DNA from: VRUE01 sp963844395
GTDB lineage: Bacteria > Actinomycetota > Thermoleophilia > Solirubrobacterales > 70-9
DNA length: 64,000 nt
Assembly: GCA_963844395.1 (NCBI GenBank)
Contig: CAWJNX010000001.1
Location: 620,001 to 684,000 of the forward strand
Direction: 5' to 3'
Below the pieces are notes generated by a model, which ran no database searches, was not told the DNA's origin, and worked only from the letters and a program-made list of their open reading frames with translations. Of the stretch, positions 1 to 9,328 are shown piece after piece. The stretch's first letter is position 1, and each line of letters starts with the position of its first letter. Position numbers and translations under genes: made by a program.

Positions 1-3000
1 GTCGTCGCCGTCGTCGTCTGGCTTCCGATCGTAAAGGTGATCGTCTTACCGGCGAGCGGAGTGGAGCCGTCGAGCAGGGTCGCTTTCAGATCGGTGAAGT
101 CGCTGTACTGCTCAGAGCTGTCGCCGCCGTAGGTCAGCGAGGTCGGGTGTTTGCCGACAGTGACCGAGGCAGTGCGGATGCTGTCGGTACCGCCGTCCTC
201 GTCGCTGACCCGCAGTGCCGCGGTGTAGCTGCCGGGGGCAGCGTAGGTGTGCGATGGCGAGGCGCCGGTCGTGTCGGCGCTGAAGGTACCGCTGTAGTCG
301 AAGTCCCACTCGAAGGTCAGCGTGTCGTTGGAGCCGGCTGGGTCGGTGGCGGTGCCCGTGAATTCGATCGGATTGCCCCAGGTGCCCGAGTAGGGCCCGC
401 CCGCGTCACCACTCGGTTTGAGGTTGGCGATCGCCACCGAGAGGGTGCCGGAGCCGATCTCATCGCCGTCGTTGGCTCTGACCTCGACCAGCGAGGTGGC
501 GGGGCCGTCGGGGAAGGTGCAGGAGTAGCTGGCGGGATCGGGGTCGGCGGCGTAGGTGCCGGCCGCGCCGCAGGTCTCAGTGATCGTCAGGGTGTCGGCG
601 CCGGGGTCGGTCGCGGTGTAGGTGTAGGTGGCGCTGTCGCCCTCGTTAGCGGTGGCGGGGCCGGAGACTTTGACCGTCGGTTTGAGGTTGGCGATCGCCA
701 CCGAGAGGGTGCCGGAGCCGATCTCATCGCCGTCGTTGGCCCTGACCTCGACCAGCGAGGTGGCGGGGCCGTCGGGGAAGGTGCAGGAGTAGCTGTCGGG
801 ATCGGGGTCGGCGGCGTAGGTGCCGGCCGCGCCGCAGGTCTCAGTGACGCTCAGGGTGTCGGCGCCGGGGTCGGTCGCGGTGTAGGTGTAGGTGGCGCTG
901 TCGCCCTCGTTGACTGCGGCGGGGCCGGAGACTTTGACCGTCGGTTTGACGTTTTTGATCTCGACCGAGAGGGTGCCGGAGCCGATCTCATCGCCGTCGT
1001 TGGCCCTGACCTCGACCAGCGAGGTGGCGGGGCCGTCGGGGAAGGTGCAGGAGTAGCTGGCGGGATCGGGGTCGGCGGCGTAGGTGCCGGCCGCGCCGCA
1101 GGTCTCAGTGACGCTCAGGGTGTCGGCGCCGGGGTCGGTCGCGGTGTAGGTGTAGGTGGCGCTGTCGCCCTCGTTAGCGGTGGCGGGGCCGGAGACTTTG
1201 ACCGTCGGTTTGACGTTTTTGATCGCCACCGAGAGGGTGCCGGAGCCGATCTCATCGCCGTCGTTGGCCCTGACCTCGACCAGCGAGGTGGCGGGGCCGT
1301 CGGGGAAGGTGCAGGAGTAGCTGGCGGGATCGGGGTCGGCGGCGTAGGTGCCGGCCGCGCCGCAGGTCTCAGTGACGCTCAGGGTGTCGGCGCCGGGGTC
1401 GGTCGCGGTGTAGGTGTAGGTGGCGCTGTCGCCCTCGTTAGCGGTGGCGGGGCCGGAGACTTTGACCGTCGGTTTGACGTTTTTGATCGCCACCGAGAGG
1501 GTGCCGGAGCCGATCTCATCGCCGTCGTTGGCTCTGACCTCGACCAGCGAGGTGGCGGGGCCGTCGGGGAAGGTGCAGGAGTAGCTGGCGGGATCGGGGT
1601 CGGCGGCGTAGGTGCCGGCCGCGCCGCAGGTCTCAGTGACGCTCAGGGTGTCGGCGCCGGGGTCGGTCGCGGTGTAGGTGTAGGTGGCGCTGTCGCCCTC
1701 GTTAGCGCTGGCGGGGCCGGAGACTTTGACCGTCGGTTTGACGTTTTTGATCGCCACCGAGAGGGTGCCGGAGCCGATCTCATCGCCGTCGTTGGCTCTG
1801 ACCTCGACCAGCGAGGTGGCGGGGCCGTCGGGGAAGGTGCAGGAGTAGCTGTCGGGATCGGGGTCGGCGGCGTAGGTGCCGGCCGCGCCGCAGGTCTCAG
1901 TGACGCTCAGGGTGTCGGCGCCGGGGTCGGTCGCGGTGTAGGTGTAGGTGGCGCTGTCGCCCTCGTTGACTGCGGCGGGGCCGGAGACTTTGACCGTCGG
2001 TTTGACGTTTTTGATCTCGACCGAGAGGGTGCCGGAGCCGATCTCATCGCCGTCGTTGGCCCTGACCTCGACCAGCGAGGTGGCGGGGCCGTCGGGGAAG
2101 GTGCAGGAGTAGCTGGCGGGGTCGGGGTCGGCGGCGTAGGTGCCGGCCGCGCCGCAGGTCTCAGTGACGCTCAGGGTGTCGGCGCCGGGGTCGGTCGCGG
2201 TGTAGGTGTAGGTGGCGCTGTCGCCCTCGTTAGCGCTGGCGGGGCCGGAGACTTTGACCGTCGGTTTGACGTTTTTGATCTCGACCGAGAGGGTGCCGGA
2301 GCCGATCTCATCGCCGTCGTTGGCCCTGACCTCGACCAGCGAGGTGGCGGGGCCGTCGGGGAAGGTGCAGGAGTAGCTGTCGGGATCGGGGTCGGCGGCG
2401 TAGGTGCCGGCCGCGCCGCAGGTCTCAGTGACGCTCAGGGTGTCGGCGCCGGGGTCGGTCGCGGTGTAGGTGTAGGTGGCGCTGTCGCCCTCGTTAGCGC
2501 TGGCGGGGCCGGAGACTTTGACCGTCGGTTTGACGTTTTTGATCGCCACCGAGAGGGTGCCGGAGCCGATCTCATCGCCGTCGTTGGCTCTGACCTCGAC
2601 CAGCGAGGTGGCGGGGCCGTCGGGGAAGGTGCAGGAGTAGCTGGCGGGATCGGGGTCGGCGGCGTAGGTGCCGGCCGCGCCGCAGGTCTCAGTGACGCTC
2701 AGGGTGTCGGCGCCGGGGTCGGTCGCGGTGTAGGTGTAGGTGGCGCTGTCGCCCTCGTTGACTGCGGCGGGGCCGGAGACTTTGACCGTCGGTTTGACGT
2801 TTTTGATCTCGACCTGGACGTCGTCGCTGCTGCTGCCTGCTGCGTTCGTGGCGGTAAGGCGGAAGGTGAGCGTCTCCGGGCCGTCGGCCGCGGTAAAGCT
2901 CGGAGTCGCGGTACCGGCTCCGGTCAGGGTGACCGCGGGCCCGGTGAGCTGCGTCCAGCTGTAGCTGGTCGCGCCCGTCGATTCACTGCCGTCGAGATTG

Positions 3001-3824
3001 ACACTCGAGCCCTCGTTCACCGTCTGGTCGGCGCCGGCTTTGGCGGTCGGTGCCGTCACCGTCGTTTTCACGAAGCCGACGTAGGTCTGAGAGATGTTCG
3101 AGTCGGTGACGTTTATGCAAAAGCTCGTCGAGGTCGAGGGCGCGGCGCCGTCGTTACCGACATTGGTGCCGGGCGCCCCGGCGACGCTCTGCCACTTGTC
3201 GAAGGCATAGCCAGCGGGGGCGCTGCTGAAGGTGACGCGCACTGAGTCTTTGTTGTTCGCGCCGACTGAGTTCCCGGCGAGTGGGCTCACCGACGAAGCC
3301 TCGGGCCCGGTAATCGTGAAGTTGGCAGTCGCGCTCGGTGCCGTCGCCGGGCAGCTGCTGTCGTTGTTCCAGCGCTCGAGCCGGTAGCCGACCGTCACAC
3401 CGGCGGGCGTCGTGCTGGCGTTCTTGACGAAGACGTTGCCGTCGGTGAACGTCGTGGTCGCGACACCGGAGAAATCGCCGGTCGCAGTCACCCTGTAAGT
3501 GGCGACGAACCAGTCCGGCAGGTTGAACTCGTCGCGGATACGCCCCTGCTCGTCGGCAATCACCCAAACCTCGCGGCTCCACGTTTTGCCCTCATCGTCC
3601 TCGACATTGATCTGGACCGACTCGCCCGGCTGCCAGTTCTCGCCCGCCAAGACGACGAGGTCCCCCGCGGCGTAGTCGGGTTTGTCGCTGCCGATCGTCG
3701 GGCTGGAGCCGACTTCGCCGCTTGCCCAGCCGGTGCCGATTCCGACCAGCAAGGTGATCGCCGCGATCAGCGCCCCGCTTAGGAACAGCCTGCGGATTGC
3801 GGCACTGCGGCGATGCTGTGACAT
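1..3824 (-). CDS. Giant secreted repeat protein with PKD/Ig-like domains (3' end outside window)
   Basis: The frame is open from an ATG at 3824 to the left edge, at least 1,274 codons. A GGGAG Shine-Dalgarno lies just upstream; an in-frame ATG at 3836 has none. Residues 12-29 form a signal-peptide-like hydrophobic segment ending GTGWASG. An N-terminal adhesin-like part of about 250 residues is followed by an Ig-like domain, nine near-identical 88-residue repeats, a PKD domain (FEWDFDYSG, SHTYAAPGSYT) and the start of another Ig-like domain. Each repeat carries one Cys pair (ETCGAAG and YSCTFPDG), which would allow one disulfide per unit. Proteins of this build are usually cell-surface or extracellular stalks, so that role is inferred. 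The anchoring C-terminus is not visible. The neighbouring upstream gene is divergent. Confidence 0.85.
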   Translation of the reverse strand, partial: MSQHRRSAAIRRLFLSGALIAAITLLVGIGTGWASGEVGSSPTIGSDKPDYAAGDLVVLAGENWQPGESVQINVEDDEGKTWSREVWVIADEQGRIRDEFNLPDWFVATYRVTATGDFSGVATTTFTDGNVFVKNASTTPAGVTVGYRLERWNNDSSCPATAPSATANFTITGPEASSVSPLAGNSVGANNKDSVRVTFSSAPAGYAFDKWQSVAGAPGTNVGNDGAAPSTSTSFCINVTDSNISQTYVGFVKTTVTAPTAKAGADQTVNEGSSVNLDGSESTGATSYSWTQLTGPAVTLTGAGTATPSFTAADGPETLTFRLTATNAAGSSSDDVQVEIKNVKPTVKVSGPAAVNEGDSATYTYTATDPGADTLSVTETCGAAGTYAADPDPASYSCTFPDGPATSLVEVRANDGDEIGSGTLSVAIKNVKPTVKVSGPASANEGDSATYTYTATDPGADTLSVTETCGAAGTYAADPDPDSYSCTFPDGPATSLVEVRANDGDEIGSGTLSVEIKNVKPTVKVSGPASANEGDSATYTYTATDPGADTLSVTETCGAAGTYAADPDPASYSCTFPDGPATSLVEVRANDGDEIGSGTLSVEIKNVKPTVKVSGPAAVNEGDSATYTYTATDPGADTLSVTETCGAAGTYAADPDPDSYSCTFPDGPATSLVEVRANDGDEIGSGTLSVAIKNVKPTVKVSGPASANEGDSATYTYTATDPGADTLSVTETCGAAGTYAADPDPASYSCTFPDGPATSLVEVRANDGDEIGSGTLSVAIKNVKPTVKVSGPATANEGDSATYTYTATDPGADTLSVTETCGAAGTYAADPDPASYSCTFPDGPATSLVEVRANDGDEIGSGTLSVAIKNVKPTVKVSGPATANEGDSATYTYTATDPGADTLSVTETCGAAGTYAADPDPASYSCTFPDGPATSLVEVRANDGDEIGSGTLSVEIKNVKPTVKVSGPAAVNEGDSATYTYTATDPGADTLSVTETCGAAGTYAADPDPDSYSCTFPDGPATSLVEVRANDGDEIGSGTLSVAIANLKPTVKVSGPATANEGDSATYTYTATDPGADTLTITETCGAAGTYAADPDPASYSCTFPDGPATSLVEVRANDGDEIGSGTLSVAIANLKPSGDAGGPYSGTWGNPIEFTGTATDPAGSNDTLTFEWDFDYSGTFSADTTGASPSHTYAAPGSYTAALRVSDEDGGTDSIRTASVTVGKHPTSLTYGGDSSEQYSDFTDLKATLLDGSTPLAGKTITFTIGSQTTTAT
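437..2812 (-). repeat. Nine tandem 264-bp coding repeats
   Basis: The same junction sequence recurs every 264 bp, with unit starts on the plus strand at 437, 701, 965, 1229, 1493, 1757, 2021, 2285 and 2549. Each unit encodes 88 residues. Units differ at only a few places: Ala or Glu in [AE]IKNVKPT, ATA, AAV or ASA before NEGD, and Ala or Ser in DPDP[AD]SY. Homogeneity at silent positions points to recent amplification or gene conversion rather than old duplication. Confidence 0.97.
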
Positions 3825-4081
3825 CAGATCTCCCATTTCGCGATGACTGGTAAGCAACAAGTTGGTCCTGCCGGGCCGCAGTTGGCAAAAAGGCGTCCTG
3901 CGCGGTGGCCAACGGAGGTTGCGGACTCCGGCAAGGACTGTCAATCGCCCAGCAGGCCCACTCTGCGTTCATCGGGATGAACGCACGGGTGTTATTGGGG
4001 GTTAGCCAGCCCAATTTTGCGGACCATGCAGTCCAGAGCCGCCAAACACATCAATCTCGGCTTTATGGTCAGGTCCGTTCG

Positions 4082-4558
4082 ATGTTGCCCGGTCTACGAC
4101 AGAGAAGCAGCGCGCGCTCGTTATCGCAGGGCTGGGCGAGACATACGTGGTCGAGGGTGAGGACGTCGTTGGCAATCGCTGCGACCGGTCTCTCCTCAGT
4201 CATCTTGCTGGGCGCCGTCACGCCGGTGGCGACCGCCGAGAGTGCTCGCATCGTCCCGACCGTCGGCTCCTACAAGGCATCGGGCCGCGGCGATCCGCCC
4301 AACTACACCGTCCGAGCTCAGGTGAAGCGCAAGGCTGGCCGCAAGGTCATCTCGGTTCAGGTCGAAGACACCTGCGGTGGCCTTGCGACCTTCGCTCTCA
4401 GCGCGATCTCCCGCGCCGCGGGAGGTGCGCCAGTGTTCTCCGCCCAGGTCGGCGCCGCCCGCGCCAGGGGGCGCTGGACCAGCTCGACCAGGATCGAGGG
4501 CGTCGTCAAGACCCCTTGCGCCGCACGTCAGGGCTATGTCATGCAGCTGACGAACTAG
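4082..4558 (+). CDS. Small secreted protein, function unknown
   Basis: This encodes a 158-residue product if the ATG at 4082 is used. A GTG at 4157 gives a shorter form that begins directly before the hydrophobic signal segment (SLAIAATGLSSVILLGAV, then a probable cleavage after VATA). The mature part is about 105 residues, basic, with two cysteines (VEDTCGGLA and KTPCAAR) that could pair. I do not recognise a family. No clear Shine-Dalgarno precedes either start. The gene is divergent from the repeat protein and its stop lies 22 nt before the acyl-CoA dehydrogenase start. Confidence 0.6.
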   Translation: MLPGLRQRSSARSLSQGWARHTWSRVRTSLAIAATGLSSVILLGAVTPVATAESARIVPTVGSYKASGRGDPPNYTVRAQVKRKAGRKVISVQVEDTCGGLATFALSAISRAAGGAPVFSAQVGAARARGRWTSSTRIEGVVKTPCAARQGYVMQLTN

Positions 4559-4567
4559 CGGCTTGCG

Positions 4568-4573
4568 TAGGCT
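4568..4573 (+). promoter_or_regulatory. -10-like box TAGGCT, leaderless start
   Basis: TAGGCT is followed by 7 nt (CCCCGCC) and then the GTG start at 4581. The same arrangement recurs at other genes in this window. No convincing -35 element was found. Confidence 0.5.
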
Positions 4574-4580
4574 CCCCGCC

Positions 4581-5726
4581 GTGAACTTCGAGCTGAGCGA
4601 CGAGCAGCGACTGCTGCGCGACACGGTGCGAGAGTTTGCGCGGGGGGAGGTCGCCCCCGTAGCCGAGGAGCTGGATCGGAAGAAGCAGTTTCCCTACGAG
4701 ATCGTCGCCAAGATGGGCGGGCTCGGGCTGATGGGGATCCCGTTTCCGCAGGAGTACGGCGGTGGCGGAGCCGACACTCTTTCCTATGTGTTGGCGGTCG
4801 AAGAACTGGCACGGATCGATTCTTCGGTCTGCATCACGATGGCGGCGCATATCTCGCTGGGGACGATGCCGATCTACCTCTGGGGGAGCGACGAGCAGAA
4901 GGGCGAGTGGCTGCCGCGGCTCTGCGGCGGCGAGCGGCTCGCCTCCTTCGGGCTGACCGAGCCTGAGGCTGGGTCGGACGCCGGCAACGTCCGCACGACG
5001 GCGAAACTGGACGGTGGCGAGTGGATTGTCAACGGCGCCAAGCAGTTCATCACCAACGCGGGGACCGATATTTCAGGCTGCGTCTCGATCACCGCCGTTA
5101 CCGGCGAGGCAAACGGGCGCAAGGAGATCTCCAACCTGATCGTCCCGACCGGCACCCCCGGCTACGAGGTCGGCGAGCCCTACCGCAAGATGGGCTGGAA
5201 CGCCTCCGACACGCGCCCCCTCAGCTTCGAGGAATGCCGGCTGCCGGAACGAAACCTGCTGGGCCGGCGCGGCGACGGCTTCAAGAACTTCCTCCACATC
5301 CTCGACGGCGGCCGGATCGGGGTGGCGGCGATGGGTGTCGGACTTGCCCAGGGTGCCCTCGACGAGGCGATCGCCTACGCGAAGGAGCGACAAGCCTTCG
5401 GCCAAGCGATCTCCAAGTTCCAGTCGATCCAGGCGAAGATCGCCGACCTCTCCGCTCAAATCGAGGCGGCTCGCCTCCTCACCTGGCGCGCCGCCCTGGA
5501 GAAGGACGCGGGCAAGTCGTTCACGCTGACGGCGGCGCAGGCGAAGCTGATCACCGGCCGGCTCGCGGTCCGCGCCACCGAGGAGGCGGTCCAGATCCAC
5601 GGCGGCTATGGCTATATCGAGGAGTACCCCGTCTGCCGCTTCTATCGCGACGCCAAGATCCTCACGATCGGTGAGGGCACCGACGAGGTGCAGCAGATGG
5701 TGATCGCCCGCCAGCTGGGCTGCTGA
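4581..5726 (+). CDS. Acyl-CoA dehydrogenase
   Basis: This 381-residue flavoenzyme would catalyse FAD-dependent alpha,beta-dehydrogenation of an acyl-CoA, passing electrons to ETF. The length matches short/medium-chain family members. The GTG start at 4581 gives the usual N-terminus VNFELSDEQRLLRDTVREF; a TTG 18 nt upstream is less likely. The middle contains the FAD/substrate motif FGLTEPEAGSDAG, and the C-terminal helical domain has QAFGQAISKFQSIQ. The catalytic base is retained as Glu about 365 in ILTIGEGTDEVQ. Substrate chain length cannot be read from sequence. The gene stands alone between a secreted protein and a convergent glycosidase gene that ends 2 nt downstream. Confidence 0.93.
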   Translation: MNFELSDEQRLLRDTVREFARGEVAPVAEELDRKKQFPYEIVAKMGGLGLMGIPFPQEYGGGGADTLSYVLAVEELARIDSSVCITMAAHISLGTMPIYLWGSDEQKGEWLPRLCGGERLASFGLTEPEAGSDAGNVRTTAKLDGGEWIVNGAKQFITNAGTDISGCVSITAVTGEANGRKEISNLIVPTGTPGYEVGEPYRKMGWNASDTRPLSFEECRLPERNLLGRRGDGFKNFLHILDGGRIGVAAMGVGLAQGALDEAIAYAKERQAFGQAISKFQSIQAKIADLSAQIEAARLLTWRAALEKDAGKSFTLTAAQAKLITGRLAVRATEEAVQIHGGYGYIEEYPVCRFYRDAKILTIGEGTDEVQQMVIARQLGC

Positions 5727-5727
5727 G

Positions 5728-6852
5728 CTACGGCACCTGCTGGTAGGCGGCAAAGGCGGGCTTGGGAGCGCCGCTGGCGCGCAGCAGGCCCCAGTTGGCG
5801 CTGCCCGGGCCCGCCGGCTCGTCGAGCAGCGTGAACCAGCCCATCCCGGCGACGTAGGGGGTCTGCCGAACGATGCCGAATGCGGCGCGCAGCCAGCGCG
5901 CCTGCTCGCGGGGGGAGACGTGGAATTTGAGGAAGATGCGGCTCGGCTTGTCCGAGATCACCGTCCACTCGGAGAGCCAGAGACGCGGAACGGGGCGGCG
6001 GCCGCCTCGGTAGACCCTGCGGATCTGCTCGTAGAGCGTGTTAACGTCGTTGAAGCCGCGAAAGCGCCCGATCGGCTCGTCGGAGAGCCGCGGAAAGCGG
6101 CCGTCGAAGGGGTTGTGCCCCCAGAGGTCCATGCGCGGCGGGCGGCCGTTCGGCAGCTTCAGCCAGTGGATGAAGCGCGGCGGCATCACCGTGCCTCCGT
6201 TGAGGGTCATCCCGCCGACCACGAGGTTGCTCGGCTGGGCGCGTTTCAGCTCTGCGTAGGCCGCATCGAGAATCCGTGCATAGAGCCTCGTGCCGGTAGG
6301 GCTGCTTTCGCTCATCGGGAGGAAGTTTTCGGCCCGACCCGGCTCACCCCAGATCATCCACATGCGGACGCTGGGCAGGTGGCGGCTCGCCGCGAACATG
6401 AAGTCGGCGAAGGTGCGGGGGTTGCGGGGGGCCCAGATCGGCGGCCGCCCGCCGTTGGCCCAAGCTGGCGCCCGCTGGACGAGGAGCGCGAGCCGGATGC
6501 CGTGGCGCCATGCTTCCAGGGCGATCCGATCGAGCTCGCCCCAGTTGTAGGCGGGGTCATTTGGGTCGCGTGGGTTATCGGGCCGGGTCGGCGCAATCGC
6601 GTCCCAGTGGATCTGGTACTGGAAAACGTCGACCCCCAACTGCTGGTAGACGGGGAAGGCCGAGCAGCGCTGGTCGGCGGTGGGGCAGAGGGCGTTGCCT
6701 GTCGGCAGTTCCGTCGGCCCCCAGATCGCCTTGATCCCACCCGCCTGGGCAGGCGCCGCCAGCGCTGCGGTTGCGGCGGCGCAACAGAGTAGCGCGACCA
6801 CCAGCGCTTGAAACCTCCGTCGCATTCTCTCCCCCGTCTCGGTCTCGTTCAC
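5728..6852 (-). CDS. Secreted glycoside-hydrolase-like TIM-barrel protein
   Basis: The 374-residue protein has a signal peptide (LVVALLCCAAATAALAAPAQAG). The mature part resembles clan GH-A barrels: FQYQIHWDAIAP early, a candidate acid/base Glu in WMIWGEPG and a candidate nucleophile Glu in LWLSEWTVI. The usual Asn before the acid/base is Gly here, so catalysis is plausible but unproven. An ATG at 6825 is an alternative start. The gene overlaps the upstream polymerase gene by 4 nt (ATGA), so the two are translationally coupled. Context suggests trimming or modification of an exported polysaccharide. Confidence 0.7.
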   Translation of the reverse strand: MNETETGERMRRRFQALVVALLCCAAATAALAAPAQAGGIKAIWGPTELPTGNALCPTADQRCSAFPVYQQLGVDVFQYQIHWDAIAPTRPDNPRDPNDPAYNWGELDRIALEAWRHGIRLALLVQRAPAWANGGRPPIWAPRNPRTFADFMFAASRHLPSVRMWMIWGEPGRAENFLPMSESSPTGTRLYARILDAAYAELKRAQPSNLVVGGMTLNGGTVMPPRFIHWLKLPNGRPPRMDLWGHNPFDGRFPRLSDEPIGRFRGFNDVNTLYEQIRRVYRGGRRPVPRLWLSEWTVISDKPSRIFLKFHVSPREQARWLRAAFGIVRQTPYVAGMGWFTLLDEPAGPGSANWGLLRASGAPKPAFAAYQQVP

Positions 6853-8711
6853 GATTCTCCGCCTCTACTACTCAGCTCTTGCAACCCCGTGTCGCGGGGG
6901 TTGAGCACCAGAGCCCGGCGATAGTACGCACGTGCGGCGACGTCATTGCCGGCGCGCACTTCCAGATCACCCAACAACCCGAGCGTGACGAAGTTTTCCC
7001 GCTCGAGCTCCAGCGCCTCGCGCAGGGCGCTCCGGGCGGCCTCGCGGCGACCCTCGGTCTCCAGCGCCGCCGCTTGCAGATAGAGCGGCGTCACCGAGAC
7101 CGGGTTGAGCTGCTCCGCGGTGCGCGCCGAGGAGAGCGCGGCCGGCGCCGATACAAGTGCCTCGCGGCGCGCCTTGCGCACGAAGAGGCCGGAGAGGAAG
7201 AGCGCGCCGACGCTGACTATCGCGAGAGCCAGGGCGAGAGCTGCGAGGCCGCGAAACGCCGGCGCCAGGGTTGGTCCGACTTCGTCCTCGTCGCGCGCCG
7301 CCAGGCCGAGCGCCAGCACGCCGAGCCCGAAGAGGGCCGGGATCAGCCAGAGCCAGTCAACAGCGGACTGGGCGAATAGGACGGTGCCCGCTGCCGCCAT
7401 GCCGGCGATCCAGGTCCGCTCCCCGCCCGCCGCGACCCGGACGCGACGAGCGATCGCGATCGCGATCGCGACGAGCCACAGCGCGAACAGGCCGGTGCCG
7501 ATCAGCCCCGTTTCCGCCAGCAACCGCAGCGGCAGGCTGTGGGGATTGGAGACGTTGCGGTCGGTGCGCCGCTCGCGGTAATAGGCGAATCGGTAGCTGC
7601 CCTCCCCCGCGCCGGCGATCGGCGCTTCGCCGAACTGGTCGAGCGCGACCCGGTAGATGTCGTAGCGGGGACCCGCCACGGTGCCGAGCCGGGTGCCTTC
7701 AGATCCGCTCGATTCGACCTGCGCGAACTCGTCCCACTTGTCCCCGGCATAGCTCACCGGATTACCGACCCTGGCGATCGCGACGACGCCCGCCACGGTG
7801 ATCAGAGCGACGAGGCCGGCGGCAGCGGCGGTGCGCAGGCCCCGATCGAGCCGGGGTGGGCGAAGCCCGTTGTCGAAGACGAAGGCGAAGAGGCCGGCCA
7901 GAAAGGAACCGCCGCAGAGCAGCGCCAGCGTCGTCGCAGCATCGGCAATGTCCCCCGCCGTTGCCACGCCAATACCGGAGTCGGAGGCGTGGTAAGGGCC
8001 GAGCAGCGAACTAGAACCGAGCGCTACTACGCCGACTGCAAAGAGAGCCACCCAGCTGCGACGAATGCGATCCGGGCCGATCAGCAGCGAGACGAGGCCG
8101 CCCCCGGCGAGGCCGAGCAGGAGTCCCCGCGATTGGGTGAGGAAGGCGAGGCCGAGCAGCAGGACGATGGCCGCGAACGCCACCGCCCTCAGACCGGAGC
8201 CGACGCCGCGCCGCGCCGCGACGCCGACCAACGGCCAGACCGCGAAGGCGAAGAGGGCCGCGGTCCCGTTGCGGTAGCCGATCGGATCGTCGAGGCGGCC
8301 GGCGAGGAAGGCGTCGGCGCCGTCGCCGAGCAACTGCAGCTCGGTGACGAGGGCGATCGCGACTACGCCGAAGATGAGACCGGCGCCAACCCATCGCCGC
8401 CCTCGGGGCCCGGCCGGCACGACCACGGCAAGGGTGAAGAGTGCCGCATAGAAGATCGTCCGCGCCGCGCCTTCCCAGGCTTCGGCGGCGCTCTCAGACC
8501 AAACGGCCGAGAGCATGGTGTAGGCGGCGAAGGCCCAGATCGCGGCCAGCGCGAGGGCCAGAGGGCCCCGTTCCGGCAGCGAGAGAGTGCCGGCGAGCGC
8601 GAGAGCGCCGAGGACCGCCAGGGCAAGCAAAGTCAGCGGCGCCCAATAGCGCATGTCAAAAGCGCCGTCCCACCAGACCGCGACGAGCACGAGCAGGCCG
8701 ACCAGCAGCAA
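6849..8711 (-). CDS. O-antigen polymerase/ligase-like membrane protein with C-terminal TPR
   Basis: This is a polytopic membrane protein with roughly a dozen hydrophobic segments, the central part matching the O-antigen ligase/Wzy-C type (RDIYRVALDQFGEAPIAGAGEGSY, here cited by its core FGEAPIAGAGEGSY, then SNPHSLPLRLLAETG). The last 90 residues look like TPR helices (EALELERENFVTLGLLGDLE). The role would be assembly or transfer of a surface glycan outside the membrane. The frame opens at 8849, but that start would run into the divergent gene at 8778; TTG 8711, just before the first membrane helix, is my choice. Its stop overlaps the glycosidase start. Confidence 0.75.
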   Translation of the reverse strand: MLLVGLLVLVAVWWDGAFDMRYWAPLTLLALAVLGALALAGTLSLPERGPLALALAAIWAFAAYTMLSAVWSESAAEAWEGAARTIFYAALFTLAVVVPAGPRGRRWVGAGLIFGVVAIALVTELQLLGDGADAFLAGRLDDPIGYRNGTAALFAFAVWPLVGVAARRGVGSGLRAVAFAAIVLLLGLAFLTQSRGLLLGLAGGGLVSLLIGPDRIRRSWVALFAVGVVALGSSSLLGPYHASDSGIGVATAGDIADAATTLALLCGGSFLAGLFAFVFDNGLRPPRLDRGLRTAAAAGLVALITVAGVVAIARVGNPVSYAGDKWDEFAQVESSGSEGTRLGTVAGPRYDIYRVALDQFGEAPIAGAGEGSYRFAYYRERRTDRNVSNPHSLPLRLLAETGLIGTGLFALWLVAIAIAIARRVRVAAGGERTWIAGMAAAGTVLFAQSAVDWLWLIPALFGLGVLALGLAARDEDEVGPTLAPAFRGLAALALALAIVSVGALFLSGLFVRKARREALVSAPAALSSARTAEQLNPVSVTPLYLQAAALETEGRREAARSALREALELERENFVTLGLLGDLEVRAGNDVAARAYYRRALVLNPRDTGLQELSSRGGES

Positions 8712-8764
8712 CGGAATCGCCCTGATCGCGTCTACCTGCGGCGACTCGAGCGCCGGGCTCGGGC

Positions 8765-8770
8765 TATCCT
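8765..8770 (+). promoter_or_regulatory. -10-like box TATCCT, probable leaderless start
   Basis: TATCCT is followed by exactly 7 nt (TGAGGGC) and ATG 8778. The GAGGG in the spacer could instead be a Shine-Dalgarno for a short leader. Confidence 0.45.
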
Positions 8771-8777
8771 TGAGGGC

Positions 8778-9314
8778 ATGATCGGAGGGCGGCGCCTTGG
8801 CCGCGTATACCTGCTCAGTTCCCTGCTGCTCCTCGCCGCCTCCCTGCATGCACCAACAGCATATTCGGCGCCTGGCGACCCCCCAAGCGGCAGTCCGGCC
8901 GGAGCGGTCTACCAGCTACCGCTGCAGCAGGGGCGCTCAGACGCGGCCCCCAAGGGCGGAGGCGGAGGCAGCCGTAGCGACAGTGGCGGCGGGGGCGCAA
9001 CCCAGGGCGAAACCGCAAGCGGGGGCGAAGCCGACTCGCTCTACCGCACCGAGAACGACTTCGGCTCCTCCTCCCAGGTCCCTGGCCTGGCCCTTGCCGG
9101 CAAGGCCGGTGCAGGCGGGGGGGGCGGCGGCACGGGCAGCGGGCTGGGAACGGGCGGCGGAACCGGTGGCGGTGGCGGCGCGATCGCCGGTGGAGCGATT
9201 GCCGGCCAGGTCTCCGACGCGGGCAACACCTCGGTGCCGGCCGGTCTCGCCCTACTAGGGGCGATTCTGCTTCTCGCCGGCGGGGTCGCCGTGCTCTCGC
9301 GCCGCTACCTGTAA
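8778..9314 (+). CDS. Glycine-rich exported protein with C-terminal membrane anchor
   Basis: A 178-residue protein starts at ATG 8778 with a signal peptide (VYLLSSLLLLAASLHAPTAYS). A low-complexity Gly/Ser/Ala-rich middle follows, and then a C-terminal hydrophobic helix (AGLALLGAILLLAGGVAVL) ending in RRYL. This has the order of a Gram-positive cell-wall sorting signal but no LPXTG motif; SVPAG sits where the sortase motif would be. The function is unknown. It is divergent from the polymerase gene and sits inside the surface polysaccharide region. Confidence 0.7.
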   Translation: MIGGRRLGRVYLLSSLLLLAASLHAPTAYSAPGDPPSGSPAGAVYQLPLQQGRSDAAPKGGGGGSRSDSGGGGATQGETASGGEADSLYRTENDFGSSSQVPGLALAGKAGAGGGGGGTGSGLGTGGGTGGGGGAIAGGAIAGQVSDAGNTSVPAGLALLGAILLLAGGVAVLSRRYL

Positions 9315-9328
9315 GAGGGCCGGCCCCC

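Noticed and set aside
437..2812. CRISPR-like array
   Set aside because: The repeat unit is 264 bp, continuous and coding, with no short repeat/spacer alternation.
147..3245. Very long plus-strand open frame (1,032 codons) opposite the repeat protein
   Set aside because: It is a by-product of the 264-bp repeat and high GC. The minus frame has a signal peptide, a Shine-Dalgarno and recognisable PKD/Ig domains; the plus frame has none.
7539..8777. Long plus-strand open frame upstream of the glycine-rich gene
   Set aside because: It is antisense to the polymerase gene; coding features begin only at ATG 8778.
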